Shown: positions 1-9,421 of the stretch, piece by piece | Layout of the letters: each line of letters opens with the position of its first letter | How positions within the stretch are numbered: the stretch's first letter is position 1 | Origin: Microbacterium kunmingense | Lineage (GTDB): Bacteria > Actinomycetota > Actinomycetes > Actinomycetales > Microbacteriaceae | DNA: 64,000 nt | Direction of reading: 5' to 3' | Assembly: GCF_023155745.1 (NCBI RefSeq) | Contig: NZ_JAKNUS010000001.1 | Location: forward strand, 62,001 to 126,000 | Notes under the pieces: generated by a model | Seen by the model: the letters and a program-made list of their open reading frames with translations, nothing else | Told to the model about the DNA's origin: nothing | Databases searched by the model: none | Made by a program: the position numbers and the translations under genes

Positions 1-504
1 CGCCCGCGGGTCGGCGATCTCGTCGAACAGGTAGAACCCGATGCCGTTGGTCTCGAAGCCGAAGCGTCGGGCCATGAGGCGCCCGATGAACAGGCCCCCC
101 GACAGATCACCGAGGTAGCGCGTGTAGTGGTGGGCGACGAATCCGCCGGGCCAGGTGGCGCCGACCTGTCGGATGCGCTCGACGTAGGCCCGGGTCGTCG
201 GCAGCGGGCTGATGCGGTCGCGCCAGTCGTCACCGAGCAGGAAGGCGAGGTCGGCTTCCAGGGCGGGGAGCCGGGTCAGCTTGTCGGAGATGAAGACGGA
301 TGCCACGGGATCGCGGCGCATCCGCTCGGCGGCCGACTCCAGCGCGTCGTAAATGAACCAGTGCTGGGCGACGAGGGCGATGTAGTCCTCACGGGTTCCC
401 GCGCCCTCGAGGAGATCGGCCATGAAGCCGGAGCGCTCACTGGACGAGTGCGCGCTGCTCGAGCGCTCGCGCAGCGCCGCCGAGAACGGGATGAGGTCGG
501 CCAT
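1..504 (-). CDS. Heme oxygenase (biliverdin-producing), 3' end outside window
   Basis: Opens the heme ring with O2 and electrons to biliverdin, CO and free iron in the cytoplasm, so that heme can serve as iron source. The 168 visible residues resemble HmuO of Corynebacterium. The putative proximal haem ligand is His19 in SSAH, and the distal-helix motif GDLSGG lies at 132-137 after VAHHYTRYL. The family is about 215 residues, so some 45 C-terminal residues lie beyond base 1. ATG at 504 is the first Met before the conserved helix. A DUF2470 gene lies 42 bp upstream in the same direction, and an iron-box-like palindrome sits between them. Family assignment is firm; iron control is inference. 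Confidence 0.9.
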   Translation of the reverse strand, partial: MADLIPFSAALRERSSSAHSSSERSGFMADLLEGAGTREDYIALVAQHWFIYDALESAAERMRRDPVASVFISDKLTRLPALEADLAFLLGDDWRDRISPLPTTRAYVERIRQVGATWPGGFVAHHYTRYLGDLSGGLFIGRLMARRFGFETNGIGFYLFDEIADPRA

Positions 505-522
505 GCGCTCATCATAGGCGAC

Positions 523-536
523 TTAGGGTCACCTAA
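523..536 (-). promoter_or_regulatory. Possible DtxR/IdeR iron box
   Basis: The 14-bp palindrome TTAGGGTCACCTAA lies 19 bp upstream of the heme oxygenase start. It matches 12 of 14 positions of one side of the known 19-bp DtxR/IdeR consensus (TTAGG half sites), but the outer five bases on the other flank do not match. Family knowledge says actinobacterial heme oxygenases are often repressed by iron-loaded DtxR/IdeR; binding here is inferred. Confidence 0.5.
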
Positions 537-546
537 CCAGCGCGGA

Positions 547-855
547 TCAGTGCGGGCGCGGGGTCACGCCCAGGCGACGGCAGGCCTCGTCGTAGAGCGC
601 GACGATCTCGCGGCGCACCTCGGGGCGCTCGGTGATCGCGCCCCCGGGCCAGTCCACCCGCACCGCGACCTCCTCGCCCGCCTCGGTCTCGGCCGCCCAT
701 TCGCCGCCGGCGCCGTCGAGCCCGGTCATCCTCGCAGCCCGGTACGTGCCCGACGGGCCGAAGGCGCTGACGATGAGCACGTTGTCGCCTCGATGGTCGT
801 CGTTCATGTGGCGGAGGATCGCCGCGACGGTGGATTCGTCGAACCGGTGGGTCAC
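547..855 (-). CDS. DUF2470 domain protein, haem-utilisation associated
   Basis: A 102-residue protein consisting of one DUF2470 domain, recognised by the N-terminal HMNDDHRGDN segment and the central aromatic/acidic pattern. This domain is often found fused to or beside PPOX-type haem-binding or haem-degrading proteins. It lies 42 bp upstream of the heme oxygenase gene on the same strand, so the two probably act in haem iron acquisition. The start is GTG at 855; the next in-frame Met lies within the conserved motif, so a later start is unlikely. No strong Shine-Dalgarno is visible. Confidence 0.75.
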   Translation of the reverse strand: MTHRFDESTVAAILRHMNDDHRGDNVLIVSAFGPSGTYRAARMTGLDGAGGEWAAETEAGEEVAVRVDWPGGAITERPEVRREIVALYDEACRRLGVTPRPH

Positions 856-938
856 AGGGGAAACCCTACGGCCCGGGCGATCGCACAGCCCCCGTGTGCT
901 TAGATTCTCCGAGGACGTCGATGCTCCTGGGGGGTGAC

Positions 939-2222
939 ATGCGGCTGCGTTCGGATCGATCGCGCGCTGTTCGTGGTGCCCTCGCGGCCGTCATGGCAGG
1001 CGTGGTCGCGCTCGGCCTGTCCGCCTGCTCTCCCGATCAGACGGTGCCGATCGATGTGCCCGCTCAGGTCGAGGGCTCGCTCCCCGACGACATGGTGACG
1101 CAGCTGCAGGACGCCGTGACCTTCGCGATGGCCGCCACCGGATCATCCGGCGCAGTCGTGGGCGTCTGGGCGCCGTGGAGCGGCTCATGGGTGTCGGGCG
1201 TCGGAACGAGCGCCCCCGGCGGTGCGGAGACCTCCGCCGACAGCACCTTCCGCGTCGGCCAGGTGACCCGGGCGATGACCTGCGACGCGGTCTACGTCGT
1301 CGCCGAGCGCGGACAGATCGACCTCGACGCCCCGATCACCGACTACGTCTCGGGGTTCGCCGGGCTCGCCGACATCACCGTCGAGCAGCTGTGCGACGGG
1401 ACGTCGGGCCTCGGGGATTACGCCCCGCGGCTGCTCGGGAGCTTCCTCACGACGCCCAACCGCGTGTGGAACCCGCGGGAGCTCGCCGGGTACGGCGTCG
1501 GCACCACCGCCGATGTGACCCCCGGGGCGGCGTTCCGCGACTCCGACGCTGGTTACCTGCTCGCGGGGCTCGTCCTCGAGCGCGCCACCGGCCGGAGCGC
1601 CGCTGAGGTGCTGCAGGACGAGGTCTTCGACCCGCTCGCCCTCACCGGCACGCGACTGCCGGGCCCCGCGGCATCCGCACCGGCGGCGGAGGGGCCGGTG
1701 CTCGACGGACTCTGGTCGCCCGACGGCGAGGGCGGCATCAATTGCGCCGAACCGCTGAACCTCACCGAGGCCTCGGCGAGCTTCGGCTGGACCGACGCCG
1801 GGGCCGTGTCGACCATCGCCGACCTCGGCCGCTACGCGCAGGGTCTCGCCGCGAACGCGCTCGGCATCGACACCGACGAGCGCTACGACGCGCCGCTCCC
1901 GCCCTACGACGGTGCCCCGTCGTGGCAGACCACGGCCGGCGGCGTCGTGCAGGCGGGCTCGATGATCGGCCAGTACGGCTCGACCCCCGGCTACATGACC
2001 GCCGCCTTCGCCGACCCCGCGACGGGCCTCACCGTCGCGGTGTCGCTGAACAACTCCCGGGCCGCCGACGGCATCGGCGCGTTCCTGGCTTGGCAGCTCG
2101 CCGCGATCGCGTCGAAGGCGCCCGCCGCCTCCGGCCAGACCGCCCCCGAGGCGGGGCTGCCGTGGACGCCCGAGCAGCAGCGCGACGCCATCGCCCAGAA
2201 CGCGATCTGCCCCCTACCGTGA
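939..2222 (+). CDS. Lipoprotein with degenerate class C beta-lactamase/DD-peptidase fold
   Basis: 427 residues. Residues 1-30 form a lipoprotein signal ending in LSAC, with Cys30 the predicted lipidation site; the protein should be anchored outside the membrane. The rest follows the serine-hydrolase (beta-lactamase family) pattern, but the catalytic SxxK is replaced by Q108-V-T-R111 within FRVGQVTRAMT, the YxN position reads DSD before AGYLLAG, and the final HxG-like motif is YGSTPGY. The nucleophile and lysine base are therefore missing and a binding or scaffold role is more likely than hydrolysis. ATG 939 is preceded by a GGGGGG ribosome site; the earlier ATG at 921 lacks one. The RhtA-like gene follows after 13 bp. 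Confidence 0.8.
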   Translation: MRLRSDRSRAVRGALAAVMAGVVALGLSACSPDQTVPIDVPAQVEGSLPDDMVTQLQDAVTFAMAATGSSGAVVGVWAPWSGSWVSGVGTSAPGGAETSADSTFRVGQVTRAMTCDAVYVVAERGQIDLDAPITDYVSGFAGLADITVEQLCDGTSGLGDYAPRLLGSFLTTPNRVWNPRELAGYGVGTTADVTPGAAFRDSDAGYLLAGLVLERATGRSAAEVLQDEVFDPLALTGTRLPGPAASAPAAEGPVLDGLWSPDGEGGINCAEPLNLTEASASFGWTDAGAVSTIADLGRYAQGLAANALGIDTDERYDAPLPPYDGAPSWQTTAGGVVQAGSMIGQYGSTPGYMTAAFADPATGLTVAVSLNNSRAADGIGAFLAWQLAAIASKAPAASGQTAPEAGLPWTPEQQRDAIAQNAICPLP

Positions 2223-2235
2223 CCCTGCCGGTCTG

Positions 2236-3108
2236 GTGAGCGCCCGGGCTCCGAGCCCCGCCGTCCTCCTGGTGGTGGCGGGCCTCGCCTGCCAGGAGGT
2301 GGGCGCCTCGATCGCGGTGCTGCTGTTCCCGCAGGTCGGTCCCCTCGGCATGGTGCTGCTGCGACTGGCGTTCTCGGCCGTGCTGCTGCTCGCGATCGCC
2401 CGCCCCGCGCTCCGCGGGCACTCCCGCGCGGCCTGGCGCGCCGTCATCCTGTTCGGTCTGGTGCTCGCCCTGATGAACGGGCTGTTCTACCTCGCGCTCG
2501 AACGGCTCGCCCTCGGGGTGACGGTCACGATCGAGGTGCTCGGGCCCCTTGTCCTCTCCATCGTCGCGTCCAAGCGGGCCTCGCCATGGCTCTGGGCCGT
2601 GCTCGCCTTCGCCGGCGTCGTCGCGCTCGGGGGCGGCGGGTGGGACCGGCTCGACCCGATCGGGGTGCTCTACGCCCTCGGGGCGGCGGCGAGCTGGGCG
2701 TTCTACATCCTTGCCTCGGCACGGGTGGGACGGGAGTTCCCGAAGCTCGACGGGCTGGCGATCGCCATGGCCGTCGGCGCCGTCGTGATGCTGCCGCTCG
2801 GGATCTGGGATGCCGGGTCCGCCCTCCTCCGCTGGGATCTCCTCGCCCTCGGCGCGGCTGTCGCGGTGCTGTCGTCGACGATCCCCTATGCGCTCGAGCT
2901 CATCGCGCTCCGCCGGCTCCCCGCGGCCGCCTTCGCCATCCTCATGAGCCTCGCGCCGGCCACCGCCGCGCTCGCCGGTTTCCTGCTCCTGGGCCAGGAG
3001 CTCGCGTGGCTCGAGATCCTCGGCATCGCCCTCGTCATCGCCGCGAGCATCGGGGCGGTGCGCTCGTCATCCCGTGCTGCGCGCGAGACCGCCGAGCCGC
3101 TGCCGTAG
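2236..3108 (+). CDS. EamA/DMT family exporter, RhtA-like
   Basis: 290-residue inner-membrane protein with about ten hydrophobic helices and two EamA repeats. It resembles E. coli RhtA, the threonine/homoserine exporter: same length and matching segments such as VGPLGMVLLRLAFS and GVTVTIEVLGPL, and STIPYALELIALRRLP near the end. The substrate is likely a small amino-acid-like metabolite; this is inferred from the family. GTG start at 2236, 13 bp after the lipoprotein gene, so the two may be co-transcribed. Confidence 0.8.
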   Translation: MSARAPSPAVLLVVAGLACQEVGASIAVLLFPQVGPLGMVLLRLAFSAVLLLAIARPALRGHSRAAWRAVILFGLVLALMNGLFYLALERLALGVTVTIEVLGPLVLSIVASKRASPWLWAVLAFAGVVALGGGGWDRLDPIGVLYALGAAASWAFYILASARVGREFPKLDGLAIAMAVGAVVMLPLGIWDAGSALLRWDLLALGAAVAVLSSTIPYALELIALRRLPAAAFAILMSLAPATAALAGFLLLGQELAWLEILGIALVIAASIGAVRSSSRAARETAEPLP

Positions 3109-3165
3109 GCCGCCGGCGGCCGCCTCCGCTTGCGAGCGAGCCGCACACTGTGTGCAATATGTCAG

Positions 3166-3825
3166 GTGCCGATCCCTCCCGCGTCCTCGTCGCTTCCCCG
3201 CAGCCTGCTGCGCGATGACGTCTACCTGCGGCTGCGCGATGCGATCGTCGACGGCACCTTCGAGCCGGGCGAGCAGCTGAAGGACGCAGACCTCGCCGCA
3301 TGGCTCGGGGTCAGTCGCACCCCCGTGCGCGAAGCGCTGCTCCGGCTCAGCGCGAGCGGACTCGTCGTGGCGCAGCCGGGCCGCTCGACGACGGTGAGTC
3401 CGATCGACGAGACGGCGCTGCGCGACGCCCGAGACGTCGTCGCCGTCATGCACGAGCTCGCCGTCCGCGAGACGGTGGCACGGCTGGACGCCGACGACAT
3501 CGCCCGCATGCGCGAGGCCAACCGGCGCTTCGTCACCGCCGCCGAGGGCGGCGACGTCTCGGCAGCCCTCGACGCCGACGACGATCTGCACGCTGTCCCC
3601 GTCGAGGCGCTCGGGAACGCGGCGGTGACGCGGGTTCTCGAGCAGTTCGGTCCGATCGTCCGCCGCGCCGAGAGGCTGCGCTTCGGCACCGACGCGTCGG
3701 CGGCCGCCGAACGCCACGAACGGTTCATCGCGCTGTGCGAGAAGAGGGATGCCGCCGCCGCAGCCATGATGGCCTACGAGACGTGGCACACGCTGCCGGT
3801 GACGGCGCCGCGAGCGACCGGCTGA
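3166..3825 (+). CDS. GntR family transcriptional regulator (FCD type)
   Basis: About 220 residues. The N-terminal winged helix contains LRDAIVDGTFEPGEQL and LGVSRTPVREALLRL, the GntR signature. The C-terminal all-helical FCD-like effector domain starts after TVSPIDE. It should bind DNA as a dimer and respond to a small carboxylate or sugar acid; the ligand is unknown. The start is uncertain: GTG at 3166 is taken because the upstream in-frame TTG at 3130 would add unrelated residues. No clear ribosome site precedes it, so translation may be leaderless. Bases TGTGCAATATGT just before it could hold the -10 or an operator. Confidence 0.75.
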   Translation: MPIPPASSSLPRSLLRDDVYLRLRDAIVDGTFEPGEQLKDADLAAWLGVSRTPVREALLRLSASGLVVAQPGRSTTVSPIDETALRDARDVVAVMHELAVRETVARLDADDIARMREANRRFVTAAEGGDVSAALDADDDLHAVPVEALGNAAVTRVLEQFGPIVRRAERLRFGTDASAAAERHERFIALCEKRDAAAAAMMAYETWHTLPVTAPRATG

Positions 3826-3845
3826 CCTGCGGCCCGCGTGAGATG

Positions 3846-3919
3846 TGGAGGGGGTGACGGGAATCGAACCCGCGCTCTCAGCTTGGGAAGCTGATGTTCT
3901 GCCATTGAACTACACCCCC
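3846..3919 (-). tRNA. tRNA-Gly (CCC)
   Basis: On the minus strand a full cloverleaf can be drawn: acceptor stem GGGGGTG with CACCCCC, D-arm GTTCAATGGCAGAAC, anticodon stem TCAGC/GCTGA with loop TTCCCAA (anticodon CCC), and T-arm GCGGGTTCGATTCCCGT. The discriminator is T and the terminal CCA is encoded (3846-3848). Without CCA it is 71 nt, usual for tRNA-Gly. Confidence 0.95.
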
Positions 3920-3980
3920 GAAGGGTGCGCCGGAAGCGCCCCGCAAGGATAACACCAGCGACCGCGATAGTCTGATCCGC

Positions 3981-4586
3981 GTGCTGCTGAGCGACCGCGA
4001 CATCCGCTCCGAGATCGACGCCGACCGCATCGGCCTGACGCCGTGGAACTCCGAGATGGTGCAGCCCTCGAGCGTCGATGTGCGCCTGGACCGCTACTTC
4101 CGGCTATTCGACAACCACAAGTATCCGTTCATTGATCCCGCGCTCGACCAGCCCGATCTCACGCACCTCATCGAGGTCGATCCGGCGGAACCCTTCATCC
4201 TCCACCCGGGGGAGTTCGCACTCGGCGCGACCTTCGAGCAGGTGCGGCTCCCCGACGACATCGCCGCGCGTCTGGAGGGCAAGTCCTCGCTCGGACGTCT
4301 CGGGCTTCTGACCCACTCCACGGCCGGGTTCATCGATCCCGGATTCACCGGGCACGTCACGCTCGAGCTGTCGAATGTGGCGACCCTGCCGATCAAGCTC
4401 TGGCCGGGGATGAAGATCGGGCAGCTGTGCTTCTTCCGACTGTCCTCGCCCACCGACACCCCCTACGGGTCGGGGCCGTACGGCAACCGCTACCAGGGCC
4501 AGCGGGGGCCGACCGCGTCGCGCTCCCACCTCAACTTCCACGTCACCGACGTCGGCGCGACCGACGCCGGAGCCCGCGGCGCCTGA
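3981..4586 (+). CDS. dcd: dCTP deaminase (probably bifunctional dCTP deaminase/dUTPase)
   Basis: 201 residues, close to the actinobacterial Dcd length of about 190. It begins MLLSDRDI, carries [32 protein letters not shown] with the catalytic Ser/Arg/Glu region, and ends with the [10 protein letters not shown] nucleotide-binding tail. It deaminates dCTP toward dUMP for thymidylate synthesis. Actinobacterial members convert dCTP straight to dUMP and pyrophosphate, which is expected here from the family. GTG start at 3981. The tRNA-Gly on the other strand lies about 60 bp upstream. Confidence 0.95.
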   Translation: MLLSDRDIRSEIDADRIGLTPWNSEMVQPSSVDVRLDRYFRLFDNHKYPFIDPALDQPDLTHLIEVDPAEPFILHPGEFALGATFEQVRLPDDIAARLEGKSSLGRLGLLTHSTAGFIDPGFTGHVTLELSNVATLPIKLWPGMKIGQLCFFRLSSPTDTPYGSGPYGNRYQGQRGPTASRSHLNFHVTDVGATDAGARGA

Positions 4587-4647
4587 ACGCCACGGGCTCG
4601 GCTGTCAAGCCTTTGCCGTCGGGAAGGGGACGGGCGAGGCTGGGGCC

Positions 4648-4806
4648 ATGCCCGCACTCGCACTCATCCTCCTCATCGTCGGCATCGTGCTGCTCCTCCT
4701 CGGCGTATTCGTCGAGGCGGTGAAGTTCCTCCTCTGGCTCGGCATCGTGCTGCTGGTCCTGGCGGTGATCGCCTATCTGATGCGCTTCATCCGCCGCCAG
4801 ACCTGA
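4648..4806 (+). CDS. Small two-helix membrane protein, 52 aa
   Basis: A 52-codon frame starting at ATG 4648 encodes MPALALILLIVGIVLLLLG, a short charged turn (FVEAVKF), a second hydrophobic stretch to about residue 44 and a basic tail RFIRRQT. Two transmembrane helices in a hairpin with a cytoplasmic basic end are expected. A weak purine stretch (GAGGCTGGGG) precedes the start. Such tiny hydrophobic proteins are common in Microbacteriaceae; no function is known to me. Confidence 0.6.
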   Translation: MPALALILLIVGIVLLLLGVFVEAVKFLLWLGIVLLVLAVIAYLMRFIRRQT

Positions 4807-4817
4807 TTCCGCTTCGG

Positions 4818-5192
4818 TCAGACCGCGTCCGCGTCGGGACGGGGGCCCGCACCGCGGAAGCCATGGTGCGGGTTGCCGCCGAAGCGGTTGACCGGGCGTG
4901 GACGCGCCGCGGCAGCGGCCGCCCCGGTTGCGGCGACGACGGTGTCGGCGAGAAGGGCGCGGCGCGCGCGGCCGTCGGCGGTCAAGGCCCACGCGTCGCC
5001 GTCCCGCGACACCCAGCCGTGCGCGGCGAGGCGGTCGAGCGTCTCGGCAGCGACGTCGGGGGCGCCGGGGTCTGGGATCGCCCCGGCCAGAGCGCTCAGC
5101 GCCATCCATTCATCGCGGTCGGCACCGTGGTGCGCCAGCGCGGCGTCGATCGCGCGTGAGACCTCCGCGTGGGGATTCATGTCCGACAGCAT
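4818..5192 (-). CDS. Hypothetical protein with winged-helix-like N-terminal half
   Basis: 124 residues, start ATG 5192 with AGGGTGAC directly upstream. Residues 8-80 (helical, with SALAGAIPDPGAPDVAAETLDRLAAHGWVSRDGDAWALTADG) read like a winged helix: three helices followed by a beta-wing. The remainder is Ala/Pro/Arg rich and probably disordered. No family name can be given. It is convergent with the small membrane gene and separated by 116 bp from the MFS gene upstream. Confidence 0.6.
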   Translation of the reverse strand: MLSDMNPHAEVSRAIDAALAHHGADRDEWMALSALAGAIPDPGAPDVAAETLDRLAAHGWVSRDGDAWALTADGRARRALLADTVVAATGAAAAAARPRPVNRFGGNPHHGFRGAGPRPDADAV

Positions 5193-5308
5193 GTCACCCT
5201 GGCCGCGATCACGCGATCGCGCGACGGATGCACGACGCGTGGGACGGGTGTGGTCTGGTGGGGCGCCCGAGCCGCGGCAGGCCGGGTCGGCCGTGCTACC
5301 GTCGCGCC

Positions 5309-6703
5309 TCAGCGCGGGGCGCGCACCGGCAGCAGCAGGAGAAGTCCGACCAGTACGACCAGCACGATCCCGAGGATGCCGAAGGCGGTGACCCCTCCGA
5401 TGATGATGAAGACCGACCACATCGCCGAGGCCATCCAGCTCGCCGCGCGCCCCGTGGTGGCGTAGAGGCCGAAGATCTCGCCCTCGCGGCCCGCGGGTGT
5501 GACCCGGGAGAGGAAGGACCGCGCGGCGGCCTGCGCCGGGCCGACGAAGGCGCAGAGCACGAGACCGCCGATCCAGAACACCGTGGTCCCGGCGTCGACG
5601 AGGAAGAACACGGCGAGCCCCGCGATCACCATGCCGGACAGGGAGAAGACGATCACCGACTTCGGGCCGAAGCGGTCGTCGAAGCGGCCGGCGATGATGG
5701 TCGAGACCCCGGCGATGAGGTTCGCGGCGACCCCGAAGATCACAAGGTCGAGAAAACCGAACCCGAACACCTGCGCGGCGATGACCGCTCCGAACGCGAA
5801 GACCCCGCCCAGTCCGTCGCGGAAGACGGCGCTGGCGAGGAGGAACCAGAAGGTCTGGCGCGTGCCGGGGTTCTTGTACAGCCCGATGACGTCGCGGACG
5901 AGCAGGCCGTAGGCGGCGAAGAAACCCACCTTCCGCTCGGGGCGCCCCGTGGAGGGCTCGGGCACGGCGAGGAAGATCGGGATCGAGAACACGATCGCCC
6001 AGATCGCGCAGCCGACGGCGATGATGCGGAACGGCAGACCGTCGGCCTCGGAGAGCCCGAACCAGTCGGCGCTGTAGAACACGACCACGAGCACCAGGGC
6101 GATGATGCCGCCGAGATAGCCGAAGCCCCATCCCAGGCCCGACACCCGGCCGATCGTCTTGCGGTTGGCGATGCCGATGAGCATCGCGTTGGAGTTCACC
6201 GCGGCGATCTCACCGAAGACCGTCCCGGCGGAGATGAGGGCCACGCCCAGCCAGAAGAACGCCGGTGCGGGCTCGACGAACCACAGCCCGAACATGCAGA
6301 GGATGAGAGCGCCCGTGCCGATGCCGAGCCACAGTTTCTGCCGGCCGCGGGCGTCGGCCTGCTGCCCGAGGATCGGCGCGATCGCGAGGATCAGCAGCCC
6401 CGCGATCGTGCCGCCCCACCCCAGGCCCACCGCGAGATCGGCGAGCGCGGCCTCCTTCGCCGGCGCGTCGTCCGGAAGGGCCGCGATGTCGGCGGGGAGG
6501 AAGGCGTCGGTCGTGAGGTAGAGCGCGGTGAAGATGAAGGTGAGGATCACCGTGTTGAACGGCTGGGTCGCCCAGTCCCACAGCGCCCACGCGTAGATCT
6601 GACGCCGCGGCGCGGAGGTGTCCTCCCGCAGGTCCAGCCCCATGACGGGGATGGCGGCGCTGTCGGCGGTGGCGGGCGGAACGCCCTCGGCGGGTGCGGT
6701 CAT
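5309..6703 (-). CDS. MFS transporter, UMF1/Atg22-like
   Basis: 464 residues with about twelve membrane helices. It has the UMF1-type layout: YAWALWDWATQPFNTVILTF at the start, GLGWGFGYLGGI in the middle and FGLYATTGRAASW in the last helices. Proteins of this family are efflux carriers of the major facilitator superfamily in the inner membrane; substrate unknown. ATG 6703 is chosen because upstream in-frame codons overlap the dnaK promoter and gene. The gene diverges from dnaK, with the HspR-type repeats between them, so heat-shock control of this gene cannot be excluded. Confidence 0.85.
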   Translation of the reverse strand: MTAPAEGVPPATADSAAIPVMGLDLREDTSAPRRQIYAWALWDWATQPFNTVILTFIFTALYLTTDAFLPADIAALPDDAPAKEAALADLAVGLGWGGTIAGLLILAIAPILGQQADARGRQKLWLGIGTGALILCMFGLWFVEPAPAFFWLGVALISAGTVFGEIAAVNSNAMLIGIANRKTIGRVSGLGWGFGYLGGIIALVLVVVFYSADWFGLSEADGLPFRIIAVGCAIWAIVFSIPIFLAVPEPSTGRPERKVGFFAAYGLLVRDVIGLYKNPGTRQTFWFLLASAVFRDGLGGVFAFGAVIAAQVFGFGFLDLVIFGVAANLIAGVSTIIAGRFDDRFGPKSVIVFSLSGMVIAGLAVFFLVDAGTTVFWIGGLVLCAFVGPAQAAARSFLSRVTPAGREGEIFGLYATTGRAASWMASAMWSVFIIIGGVTAFGILGIVLVVLVGLLLLLPVRAPR

Positions 6704-6769
6704 GACCGTCACGCTAGGCCCCTTCGATGAACGGGGGAAGAAGCGCGCGGTCGCGTCGCGGCATCCGAA

Positions 6770-6790
6770 CTTGAGCCAATTCATATCAAG
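6770..6790. promoter_or_regulatory. HAIR element, distal (HspR operator)
   Basis: CTTGAGC, seven bases, then TATCAAG. This matches the known HAIR pattern CTTGAGT-N7-ACTCAAG in 6 of 7 and 5 of 7 positions with exact spacing. It lies just upstream of the -35 box of the dnaK promoter. Confidence 0.65.
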
Positions 6791-6795
6791 TTCAT

Positions 6796-6844
6796 TTGAC
6801 GGATGCCACGGCGGCGGCGTAGTGTTGAGCCAACGCGACTCAAC
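6796..6844 (+). promoter_or_regulatory. dnaK promoter with overlapping HAIR element
   Basis: A housekeeping-type promoter reads TTGACG (6796-6801), 18 bp, TAGTGT (6820-6825). Directly over the -10 and start site lies a second HAIR repeat, TTGAGC-N7-ACTCAA (6825-6843), placed to block polymerase. HspR, encoded last in the downstream operon, is the expected repressor with DnaK as co-repressor, as known from Streptomyces. Confidence 0.8.
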
Positions 6845-6908
6845 CCTCGTTGACCGTCGCACGCAGACTTTCGGACAACGCCCCGGGTCGAGGCTCTCGG
6901 CCCCGTGA

Positions 6909-8795
<1,887 letters not shown>

Positions 8796-8797
8796 TC

Positions 8798-9409
8798 ATG
8801 GCCGAAGACAAGGACGACCCCACGTTCCCGGGCGAGGAGCCCGAGAACGCCTCGTCGCCCGAGTCGGCTGACGGCAACGGCGGCGGCGAGGGTGCGGACG
8901 ACTTCACGGTCGACGACATCCTCGGCGCCGCCCAGTCCGCCGATGCGGCGGCGGCGGATGACACCGACGCCGTCGCCGACCGCGTCGAGGCCCTCGAGTC
9001 GCAGCTGCTCACCGACCTCAAGCGCCTGCAGGCGGAGTACGCCAACTACCGTCGGCGCACCGAGGAGCAGCGCGAGATCGAGATCGAGCGCGCCAAGGGT
9101 GCGGCAGCCAAGGGCCTCATCCCGGTGCTCGACGATCTGGACCGTGCCGAGAAGCACGGCGACCTCGGCGAGGGCACCCCTTTCGCCGCGATCGCCGAGA
9201 AGGTGCGCGCGGTCGTGGAGCGCATGGGCGTGGAGGCGTACGGCGCGGCCGGCGAGGCCTTCGACCCGCAGCAGCACGAGGCGATCTTCCAGCAGCCGAC
9301 ACCCGGCGCGACCGAGGCGACGATCCTCGAGGTGGTCGAGACCGGCTACCGGCTCGGCTCGGTCGAGCTTCGTCCGGCGAAGGTCGTCGTCGCGGTGCCG
9401 GCAGAGTAG
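8798..9409 (+). CDS. grpE: Nucleotide exchange factor GrpE
   Basis: 203 residues. A disordered acidic N-terminal tail (1-60) precedes the long dimerising coiled coil (about 65-115: LKRLQAEYANYRRRTEEQREIE) and the small beta domain with FDPQQHEAIFQ and GYRLGSVELRPAKVVVA, the GrpE signature. It releases ADP from DnaK. ATG 8798 follows the dnaK stop by 2 bp, indicating translational coupling. Confidence 0.97.
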   Translation: MAEDKDDPTFPGEEPENASSPESADGNGGGEGADDFTVDDILGAAQSADAAAADDTDAVADRVEALESQLLTDLKRLQAEYANYRRRTEEQREIEIERAKGAAAKGLIPVLDDLDRAEKHGDLGEGTPFAAIAEKVRAVVERMGVEAYGAAGEAFDPQQHEAIFQQPTPGATEATILEVVETGYRLGSVELRPAKVVVAVPAE

Positions 9410-9421
9410 GCCGGAGACGCG

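Noticed and set aside
3130..3165. TTG start at 3130 for the GntR regulator
   Set aside because: Adds residues with Cys and no family similarity; GTG 3166 lies closer to the conserved domain.
4898..6730. Long open frame (610 codons) on the plus strand opposite the MFS gene
   Set aside because: Arg/Gly/Asp-rich composition and no family features; it is the GC-rich antisense frame of the transporter gene.
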